From Agromyces sp. NDB4Y10 (GTDB lineage: Bacteria; Actinomycetota; Actinomycetes; Actinomycetales; Microbacteriaceae), in NCBI RefSeq assembly GCF_001620055.1, contig NZ_LQGY01000013.1:1-35212 (forward strand): 35,212 nt of DNA, read 5' to 3'. Position numbers and translations under genes: made by a program. Each line of letters opens with the position of its first letter. Within the stretch, counting starts at the first letter, position 1. Under the pieces are notes generated by a model, which was not told the origin of the DNA, ran no database searches, and saw only the letters and a list, made by a program, of their open reading frames with translations. Below are positions 29,955 through 35,212 of the stretch, piece after piece.

Positions 29955-30962
29955 TCAGTCGATCGTGACGTAGTCGGGGCCGGAGTAGTGGCCGGTCGTC
30001 ATCTTCTGGCGCTGCAGGAGCACGTCGTTCAGCAGGCTCGACGCGCCGAACCGGAACAGGTGCGGCTGCAGCCATTCCTCGCCGACCGTCTCGGCGACGG
30101 TCACGAGGTACTTGATCGCGTCCTTCGACGCACGGATGCCGCCCGCGGGCTTCACGCCGATGCGCTGCCCGGTCATGAGGTGCCAGTCGCGGACGACCTC
30201 GAGCATGAGCAGCGTGACGGGCAGCGTCGCGGCGGGCTGCACCTTGCCGGTGGAGGTCTTGATGAAGTCGCCGCCGGCGAGGATCGACAGCCACGAGGCC
30301 CGGCGGACGTTGTCGTAGGTCACGAGCTCGCCGGTCTCGAGGATGACCTTGAGCGAGGCGCTCGTGCCGTCGGGGCGGCGGCAGGCCTCCTTGACGGCGG
30401 CGATCTGGTCGAACACGAGCCCGTAGCGACCGGCGAGGAACGCCCCGCGGTCGATGACCATGTCGATCTCGTCGGCGCCGTTGGCGACGGCCTCGGCGGT
30501 GTCGGCGAGCTTGATCTCGAGCGAGGACCGGCCGGACGGGAAGGCGGTCGCGACCGCGGCGACCGCGATGCGGCCGTCGTCGGGGTCGCCGTGCAGGGCA
30601 CCGAGCGCGTCGACCGCGTACGGGACCATGTCGCCGTACACGCAGACGGCCGCGACACGGGGGGTCGTGGCATCCGCCGGGTCGGGCACCATGGCCTTGG
30701 CCACGAGCGAGCGGACCTTGCCAGGGGTGTCGGCGCCCTCGAGGGTCGTGAGGTCGACGAGCGAGATGATGCGGTCGAGCGCCCACTTCTTGGACGTCGT
30801 CTTGATGGATCGGGTGCCGAGCGCGGCGGCGCGCTGCTCGAGGCCGACCGCGTCGACGCCCGCGATGCCGTGGAGGTACCGGCGGAGGGTGGCGTCGTCG
30901 GGCTCGCCGCCCAGCACGGCGAGCGCGCGCTCGCGGGCGGTGACCAGTGAGGTGCCTGACAT
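29955..30962 (-). CDS. deoC: Deoxyribose-phosphate aldolase
   Basis: Cleaves 2-deoxyribose 5-phosphate to glyceraldehyde 3-phosphate and acetaldehyde. At 335 aa it belongs to the longer branch that resembles eukaryotic DERA. The Schiff-base lysine is Lys235 in FIKTSTGK, the second active-site lysine is Lys271 in GVKPAGGIR, and the acidic DEIDMVID segment lies at 164-171. About 60 N-terminal residues precede the TIM barrel. An AGGAA ribosome-binding site is seen. It is preceded by the SorC-type regulator (41 bases) and followed by the two ALDH genes, a logical set for using deoxynucleosides as carbon source, with the acetaldehyde removed by the dehydrogenase. Confidence 0.95.
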   Translation of the reverse strand: MSGTSLVTARERALAVLGGEPDDATLRRYLHGIAGVDAVGLEQRAAALGTRSIKTTSKKWALDRIISLVDLTTLEGADTPGKVRSLVAKAMVPDPADATTPRVAAVCVYGDMVPYAVDALGALHGDPDDGRIAVAAVATAFPSGRSSLEIKLADTAEAVANGADEIDMVIDRGAFLAGRYGLVFDQIAAVKEACRRPDGTSASLKVILETGELVTYDNVRRASWLSILAGGDFIKTSTGKVQPAATLPVTLLMLEVVRDWHLMTGQRIGVKPAGGIRASKDAIKYLVTVAETVGEEWLQPHLFRFGASSLLNDVLLQRQKMTTGHYSGPDYVTID

Positions 30963-31003
30963 GTGTTCCTGGCTTTCGGTCGTGACGGATGCCGCGGCGC
31001 GGC

Positions 31004-31948
31004 TCAGCCGTCGAGGAGGTGGAGTGCGGTGGCCTCGTCGGTGACGAGGACGGAGCAGAGGCCGGAGCGGACGACCGCGTCGGCGACGGGGTGCTTGGAC
31101 TGCCCGGCGATGACGGCGATGCGCAGCCGGCCCTCGCGGAGTTCCTCGAGGGTGAGGCCGACGGTGCGCGCGTCGAGCGCGGGGTCGACGATGTTGCCGT
31201 CGGAGTCGATGTAGCGGCCGACGACGTCGCCCACGGCGCCCTTCTGCACGAGGAGGTCGACGTCGGCGTCGGTGAGGTAGCCGCTCTCGATGTGCACCGA
31301 GGAGTGGTCGGCGGGGCCGGCGCTGAACAGGTAGGCGTCGGCGGATCGGGCGAGTTCGATGACGCCGGCGACGACGCGGTCGGACTCGATGGCCTCCTTG
31401 GTCGCGAGGTGCTCGAGGATCGCGGGGCTCGGCAGCAGCGTGGCGTTGCCGCCGCCCTTCTGCGCCATCGCGACGGCCGTGGCCGCGGCGGTGCCGGCGC
31501 GGCGGTTGAGGCTGACGCCGCCGTTGATCTGCACCACGTTGACGCCCGTGGCCCAGCCGCTGCGCAGGTGCTGCGAGATCTCGAAGAGCGTGCGCCCCCA
31601 GCTCACGCCGAGGGTGCGCGGCACGGGCCGGAGCGCCGTGAGGTAGTCGGCCGCGGCCTGGGCGGTGCGCGCCTGCAGCTCGTCGGCGGAGCTGACGCCC
31701 GCGGACGAGACGACGATCGCGTCGTCGAGGCCGCGTTCCTCGCGGAGACGGCGTTCGATGGGCAGCCGTCGGGCACGCGGGTGCAGGATCTCGATGCGGA
31801 TGAATCCGCGCTGCTTGGCCTGCGCGAGCAGGCGCCCGACCTTCCAGCGCGTCAGGCGGAGCGCCTGGCCGATCTCGTCCTGCGTCTTGTTCTCTTCGTA
31901 GTAGAGCTCCGCCGCCCGGATCGAGAGGAGTTCGTCGGTCTCGTCCAT
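31004..31948 (-). CDS. deoR: SorC/DeoR-type sugar-responsive regulator
   Basis: 314 aa regulator. An N-terminal helix-turn-helix (about 18-50) reads YYEENKTQDEIGQALRLTRW and ends VGRLLAQAKQRGFI. A SorC-type sugar-phosphate-binding domain (about 58-310) has SWGRTLFEI, QINGGV and LLPSPAILEH. The family's B. subtilis member DeoR represses deoxyribonucleoside use and is relieved by deoxyribose 5-phosphate; the adjoining deoC makes the same ligand likely here. The ATG at 31948 has AAGGAG and a promoter with TTGCCG and TACGCT 17 bases apart. A perfect palindrome at 32015-32030 upstream is its likely operator. An open frame continues upstream but crosses the promoter and is spurious. Confidence 0.87.
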   Translation of the reverse strand: MDETDELLSIRAAELYYEENKTQDEIGQALRLTRWKVGRLLAQAKQRGFIRIEILHPRARRLPIERRLREERGLDDAIVVSSAGVSSADELQARTAQAAADYLTALRPVPRTLGVSWGRTLFEISQHLRSGWATGVNVVQINGGVSLNRRAGTAAATAVAMAQKGGGNATLLPSPAILEHLATKEAIESDRVVAGVIELARSADAYLFSAGPADHSSVHIESGYLTDADVDLLVQKGAVGDVVGRYIDSDGNIVDPALDARTVGLTLEELREGRLRIAVIAGQSKHPVADAVVRSGLCSVLVTDEATALHLLDG

Positions 31949-31970
31949 TCGTCTCCTTCCGCCGTCTTCC

Positions 31971-31999
31971 AGCGTAGGCTCGTGGTGCGCGTCCGGCAA
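31971..31999 (-). promoter_or_regulatory. Promoter of the deoR-deoC-ALDH operon
   Basis: Minus-strand -35 TTGCCG (31994-31999) and -10 TACGCT (31971-31976) with a 17-base spacer. The transcript would start near 31964 and carry the AAGGAG site before the regulator ATG. Confidence 0.6.
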
Positions 32000-32014
32000 C
32001 ATGCGCGGGCAGTT

Positions 32015-32030
32015 CTGCTCATATGAGCAG
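32015..32030. promoter_or_regulatory. 16-bp perfect palindromic operator
   Basis: CTGCTCATATGAGCAG is perfectly symmetric and unusually A/T-rich at its centre for this genome. It lies between the divergent regulator and ROK-kinase genes, 15 bases upstream of the regulator -35 and abutting the -35 position of the ROK gene. SorC-family proteins bind such palindromes, so this is the likely regulator site. Confidence 0.7.
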
Positions 32031-32052
32031 TCGGTGCCGGATGGTGCGCCCG

Positions 32053-32058
32053 TATGCT
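32053..32058 (+). promoter_or_regulatory. -10 element TATGCT for a leaderless ROK-gene transcript
   Basis: TATGCT ends six bases before the ATG at 32065. It also argues against the upstream in-frame ATG at 32023, which lies in the operator. Confidence 0.6.
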
Positions 32059-32064
32059 GGCCGC

Positions 32065-32997
32065 ATGACGGCACCCCTCGCGCTCGCGGTCGATTTCGGG
32101 GGCACCAAGGTCGAGGCCGCGCTCGTCGACGACGGCGGACGCCTCGTCCCCGGTTCCCGCGCCCGGCGCGGGACGGGGCCCGACGCCGCCTCGGAGGCCC
32201 TCGACCGCGCGGTCGCCGACGTCGTCCGACACGCCCTGCGGGCGATGCCCGAGCAGACCGCACCGGTGGGCGTCGGCATCGGCAGCGCCGGGCCCGTCGA
32301 TCTCGCCGCCGGCACGGTCTCGCCGCTGAACGTGCCCGCCTGGCGGCGTCATCCGCTCGTCGATCGCGTCGCGCGCCTCGTACCCGACGCGCCCGTGACC
32401 CTCGCGCTGGACGGGCTGTGCATCGCGCTCGCCGAGCACTGGGTCGGAGCCGGGCGCGGCGCTCGGAATCTCCTCGGCATGGTCGTCTCGACGGGCGTGG
32501 GCGGCGGGCTGGTGCTCGACGGCCGCCCCGCACCGGGCCCGACCGGCAACGCCGGCCACATCGGCCACGTCGAGGTCGGCGGCGCCGACGATCCCTGCGC
32601 GTGCGGCGGCAGCGGATGCCTCGAGGCCGTCGCCTCGGGCCCCGGCACGGTGCGCTGGGCGCGCGCCCACGGCTTCACCGGCACGACCGGCCACGACCTC
32701 GCCCGCGCCCACGCGGCCGGCGACCCGATCGCCCTCGCGGCCGTGGATCGCGCCGGCACCGCGATCGGCCGCGCGATCGCGTCGGCCGCGGGCCTCGTCG
32801 ACCTGGACGTGGCCGCCGTGGGCGGCGGCTTCTCGCGGGTCTCCCCCGCACTGCTCGAGGCGGCACGGGCGGCGTTGGCGCGACGCAGCGCGTTCGATTT
32901 CGTCCGCCGCACCCGGATCGCGCCGTCCGGACTGTCGGACGAGGGGCCGCTGATCGGCGCCGCGGCCCTCGTGCACCTCGCGCGCAGGTCGGACTGA
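32065..32997 (+). CDS. ROK-family sugar kinase
   Basis: 310 aa cytoplasmic protein of the ROK (repressor, ORF, kinase) family without an N-terminal DNA-binding domain, so a kinase and not a repressor. The phosphate-binding loop DFGGTK is at residues 9-14. The catalytic aspartate is probably in LALDGLCIALAEHW, where most ROK kinases read NDAN. GNAGHIGHVEV and the zinc motif CACGGSGCLE are present. Glucose, N-acetylglucosamine or N-acetylmannosamine are the common substrates; the divergent deoC operon and shared operator raise the possibility of a sugar from nucleoside breakdown. The start at 32065 is set by the leaderless promoter and by the phosphate loop, which in this family begins within 10 residues of the N-terminus. 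Confidence 0.87.
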   Translation: MTAPLALAVDFGGTKVEAALVDDGGRLVPGSRARRGTGPDAASEALDRAVADVVRHALRAMPEQTAPVGVGIGSAGPVDLAAGTVSPLNVPAWRRHPLVDRVARLVPDAPVTLALDGLCIALAEHWVGAGRGARNLLGMVVSTGVGGGLVLDGRPAPGPTGNAGHIGHVEVGGADDPCACGGSGCLEAVASGPGTVRWARAHGFTGTTGHDLARAHAAGDPIALAAVDRAGTAIGRAIASAAGLVDLDVAAVGGGFSRVSPALLEAARAALARRSAFDFVRRTRIAPSGLSDEGPLIGAAALVHLARRSD

Positions 32998-33021
32998 CGG
33001 CCGCCTGCGGCGGTCGGTCAG
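32994..33021. terminator. Imperfect hairpin between ROK and TetR genes
   Basis: CTGAC...GCCGCC (from 32994) pairs with GGCGG...GTCAG (to 33021) around a three-base loop, with one mismatched or bulged position. Both stop codons lie in the outer stem, an economical bidirectional terminator. Confidence 0.5.
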
Positions 33022-33617
33022 GCGGAGGCGCGCGCGAGCACCTCGCCGACGCGCTCGCCGAACGTGCACTCCATCAAGTCGGCGGCGTCCCGATCGGTGG
33101 CCGCATCGACGCCGATGCCGGTCGCGAGCAGCGTGTTGATGAGCATGCCGTCGGCGAGGAACCGGTGGATCTGCTCGGGCGCCAGCCCGGCCTCGTCGCG
33201 CAGCATCCGGAACACCTGGAGGAACCCGTCGCGCGCGACCGGCCCGATCCCCGGGTCGGATCCCAGCATGAATCCGTGCAGCAGGGTGAGCAGGACCCCG
33301 CGGTCCTCGACGAGCCTGAGGTACGCCTCGCCGAGGCGCTGCTCGACCGACGCCTCCTCGGCGTCGACCGGAAGCGCGGCGCGGAAGGTCGCGAGGAGTC
33401 GCTCGAGTGTGTGTCGGAGCGTCTCGATGAACAGCTGCTCCTTGGTGCCGAACAGCCGCACGACGTACGGCTGGCTGATGCCCGCGGCGCGCGCGACGCG
33501 GTCGGTGCTGGTGCCGGCGTAGCCGAACTCCCCGAAGACGGCGATGGCCGCATCGAGGATCTGCTCGCGCCGCTCGTCGGCGGAGATGCGGTCGGAACGG
33601 GTGCTCATGCTTGACAT
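33018..33617 (-). CDS. TetR-family repressor of the drug exporter
   Basis: 199 aa (196 if the ATG at 33608 is used). The N-terminal helix-turn-helix reads ILDAAIAVFGEFGYAGTSTD then RVARAAGISQPYVVRLFGTK (about residues 20-60), the TetR_N signature. The C-terminal all-helical domain would bind the inducer, and its sequence does not reveal which compound. The gene diverges from the exporter across 72 bases that contain two near-identical inverted repeats, so it very likely represses the exporter and itself. Its stop lies in the hairpin shared with the ROK gene. Confidence 0.9.
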   Translation of the reverse strand: MSSMSTRSDRISADERREQILDAAIAVFGEFGYAGTSTDRVARAAGISQPYVVRLFGTKEQLFIETLRHTLERLLATFRAALPVDAEEASVEQRLGEAYLRLVEDRGVLLTLLHGFMLGSDPGIGPVARDGFLQVFRMLRDEAGLAPEQIHRFLADGMLINTLLATGIGVDAATDRDAADLMECTFGERVGEVLARASA

Positions 33618-33639
33618 GTTATCAGTCGATTACTACTCT
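33611..33639 (+). promoter_or_regulatory. Promoter of the drug exporter
   Basis: Consensus -35 TTGACA (33611-33616), 17-base spacer, -10 TACTCT (33634-33639). Transcription would start near 33646. The -35 overlaps the start codon of the divergent tetR gene. This is the strongest sigma-70-type promoter in the window. Confidence 0.75.
33618..33633. promoter_or_regulatory. TetR operator O1, in the promoter spacer
   Basis: GTTATCAGTCGATTAC: arms GTTATC and GATTAC pair with one mismatch around a 4-base centre. It fills the spacer between -35 and -10. Confidence 0.7.
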
Positions 33640-33647
33640 CCCATCTT

Positions 33648-33663
33648 GTAATCATTCGATTAC
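33648..33663. promoter_or_regulatory. TetR operator O2, at the transcription start
   Basis: GTAATCATTCGATTAC: arms GTAATC and GATTAC are perfectly paired. Its centre is 30 bp (about three helical turns) from that of O1 and it lies just after the predicted +1. Confidence 0.75.
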
Positions 33664-33689
33664 TTCATCCGACCGCAGGAGCGCACGTC

Positions 33690-35153
33690 ATGTCATCCGT
33701 CCGCAGGGCCCCCGTCTGGCTCGTCCTCGTCGCCACCTCGCTTCCGATATTCATGGCGACCCTCGACAACCTCGTGATCACCAACGCGCTGCCCGTGATG
33801 GCCGCCGACCTCGGCGCCGACATCGAGCAGCTGCAGTGGTTCCTCAACGCCTTCACGCTCGCCTTCGCGACCTTCATCCTCCCCGCGGCCGCGCTCGGCG
33901 ACCGCGTCGGACGTCGCACCGTGTTCGTCGCCGGCATCGCCGTGTTCAGTGCCGCGAGCATCCTCACCGCGCTGAGCACGGAGCCGTGGATGGTGATCGG
34001 CGCCCGCGCCGTGCAGGGTATCGGCGCGGCGGCGATCATGCCGCTCTCCCTCACGCTGCTCGCGGGCGCCGTCCCCACACGCCTCCGGCCGGCCGCGATC
34101 GGCATCTGGGGCGGCGTCTCAGGGCTCGGCGTCGCGCTCGGCCCGCTCATCGGCGGGCTCATCATCGAGGGCTGGAACTGGCAGACGATCTTCTGGATCA
34201 ACGTGCCGATCGGTGCGCTCGCCATCCCGCTCGCGCTCGCGGTGCTGGCCGACGCGCGCGGCGAGCGACGGCCGATCGACCTGGCCGGCGTCGCGCTGGC
34301 CGGTGTCGGCGTGCTCGGGCTCGTCTACGGCATCGTGCGGGGCAACGAGGCCGGTTGGGCGAGCACCGAGGTGGTGGCCTCGCTCACCGCCGGCGCCGTG
34401 CTCCTCATCGCGTTCCTCGTGTGGGAGACGCGAACCGCGTCGCCCGTGCTCCCGCTCCGGCTCTTCCGCGACCGCAGCTTCAGCGTGGCGAACGCGGTCG
34501 GCCTCACCTTCAGCTTCGGCATGTTCGGCTCGATCTTCCTGCTCGTGCAGTTCCTCCAGGTCGTGCAGGGCCGGTCCGCGCTCGAGGCCGGGCTCATGAC
34601 GACCCCCTGGACCATCGCCCCCATGGTCGTGGCTCCGCTCGCCGGGTTCATCGCACCGCGAGTCGGGACCCGAGCGCTCATGGTCGCCGGACTCGGTGCC
34701 CAGTCGATCGCCCTGTTCTGGATGGCCGGCATCCTCGATGCCGACGTGGCGTTCGCCACCCTCGTCCCGCCGTTCGTGCTGGCCGGGATCGGCATGGGGC
34801 TCGTCTTCGCCCCGATGGCGACCGCCGTGCTCGCGCACATGCCCGAGCGACACCACGCGAAGGCCTCCGGGACCAACTCGACCCTCCGCGAGATCGGCGG
34901 TGCGCTCGGCATCGCGGTGCTCACGGCGGTCTTCACGGGCGCGGGCGGCGCGCTCACGCCCGACCAGTACGTGGATGCCGCGATCCCGGCGATCGCGACC
35001 GGTGCCGCCGTGCTCGCCGCGGCGTTCGCGCTGGCCTTCCTCCTCCCGGCCGGTCGAGCCCAGCGCGGCGACGTCGCGCCCGACCCCGTGCCTGCCGGGC
35101 ACGCCGACGCCGTTCCGACGCGGACCCCGGTCGGCGCGGGCGCGGCCGCCTGA
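33690..35153 (+). CDS. DHA2-family (EmrB/QacA type) MFS drug exporter
   Basis: 487 aa proton-coupled exporter with fourteen predicted helices. Motif D1 is near LDNLVITNALP (about residues 26-36) and motif A reads GDRVGRR at about 70-76. Motif C reads GGVSGLGVALGPLIGGLI in helix 5, the mark of antiporters. The helix-7 to helix-14 half follows, and a short Pro/Ala-rich tail ends the protein. AGGAG at 33677-33681 is eight bases before the ATG. It is controlled by the divergent TetR protein through two operators. Substrates of this family include dyes, antiseptics and antibiotics; none can be named from sequence. Confidence 0.92.
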   Translation: MSSVRRAPVWLVLVATSLPIFMATLDNLVITNALPVMAADLGADIEQLQWFLNAFTLAFATFILPAAALGDRVGRRTVFVAGIAVFSAASILTALSTEPWMVIGARAVQGIGAAAIMPLSLTLLAGAVPTRLRPAAIGIWGGVSGLGVALGPLIGGLIIEGWNWQTIFWINVPIGALAIPLALAVLADARGERRPIDLAGVALAGVGVLGLVYGIVRGNEAGWASTEVVASLTAGAVLLIAFLVWETRTASPVLPLRLFRDRSFSVANAVGLTFSFGMFGSIFLLVQFLQVVQGRSALEAGLMTTPWTIAPMVVAPLAGFIAPRVGTRALMVAGLGAQSIALFWMAGILDADVAFATLVPPFVLAGIGMGLVFAPMATAVLAHMPERHHAKASGTNSTLREIGGALGIAVLTAVFTGAGGALTPDQYVDAAIPAIATGAAVLAAAFALAFLLPAGRAQRGDVAPDPVPAGHADAVPTRTPVGAGAAA

Positions 35154-35165
35154 GCGGGGACGGGC

Positions 35166-35187
35166 GGGGCGGGCCCGGGCCCGCCCC
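35166..35187. terminator. 22-base GC-only palindrome after the exporter gene
   Basis: A perfect self-complementary run of G and C centred on CCCGGG, 12 bases past the exporter stop and followed by a run of C. It could terminate the exporter transcript and a possible convergent gene whose end is beyond the window. Confidence 0.55.
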
Positions 35188-35212
35188 CCCCGTCGCGCCG
35201 CCCTTCAGTCGG

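Noticed and set aside
28381..30786. A possible 801 aa extended aldehyde dehydrogenase reading back through deoC.
   Set aside because: The extra N-terminal part is the out-of-frame complement of a clear deoC gene. A normal ALDH N-terminus begins at the ATG at 29937.
1..35212. Mobile elements, CRISPR arrays, tRNA or rRNA genes, integration sites.
   Set aside because: I saw no transposase or integrase motifs, no regularly spaced repeats, no cloverleaf-like sequence and no block of deviant composition beyond the short A/T-rich operators.

Overview
The window is about 35 kb of very GC-rich chromosome from an actinobacterium. It is most likely a member of the Microbacteriaceae, with Agromyces or a close relative as the best guess; this rests on codon use, gene content and the GGATGCCGC word described below, not on a search. 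I see no tRNA, rRNA, insertion sequence, CRISPR array or phage gene. Thirty-one protein genes fill the window, and no gap without a gene exceeds 300 bases. The longest gaps are 20803-21031 and 5035-5257.

Left part (1-10410). The 3' end of an AlkA-type DNA glycosylase is followed by a fumarylacetoacetate-hydrolase-family enzyme, which converges on aspartate ammonia-lyase (aspA). Next come an ethanolamine-type APC permease (minus strand) and a divergent plus-strand operon: glutamine-synthetase-like ligase, class I amidotransferase-like gamma-glutamyl hydrolase, aldehyde dehydrogenase, short-chain dehydrogenase and a FadR/GntR regulator. Together these would import an amino alcohol, cap it with gamma-glutamate, oxidise the alcohol to aldehyde and acid, and release the amino acid plus glutamate. 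Ethanolamine to glycine is the best-fitting substrate and product. This is the most complete metabolic system in the window.

Middle part (10401-18548). An alpha/beta-hydrolase-class III cyclase fusion lacks the hydrolase nucleophile. A small DUF4190 membrane protein and two convergent nucleobase permeases (uracil type and guanine/hypoxanthine type) follow. Then come a PiT phosphate transporter with a small membrane partner and an 11-bp direct-repeat PHO-box-like site, and a Nudix hydrolase downstream of 6-phosphofructokinase.

Right-middle part (18679-27439). This holds a SNF2-family helicase, a ZIP-type metal transporter, a small acidic protein, a DUF2207 membrane protein, a CsoR/RcnR-family metal sensor directly followed by a macrodomain protein, a secreted or anchored glycerophosphodiesterase with its own 11-bp direct repeats, and an SDR-DUF2867 protein.

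Right part (27524-35153). A deoxyribose operon on the minus strand runs SorC/DeoR-type regulator, deoC, full-length aldehyde dehydrogenase, short catalytically dead aldehyde-dehydrogenase-like protein. The last two look like a split ALDH16. A ROK-family kinase diverges from the regulator across a perfect 16-bp palindrome. The window ends with a TetR repressor and a divergent 14-helix drug exporter that share a textbook promoter with two operators.

Two sequence-level patterns cross these genes. First, eight genes have a TAnnnT -10 element exactly six bases before the start codon, which implies leaderless transcripts. Second, the 9-mer GGATGCCGC occurs 28 times by hand count on both strands, against about one expected from composition. 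It overrides codon preference inside genes and forms inverted repeats at gene ends.
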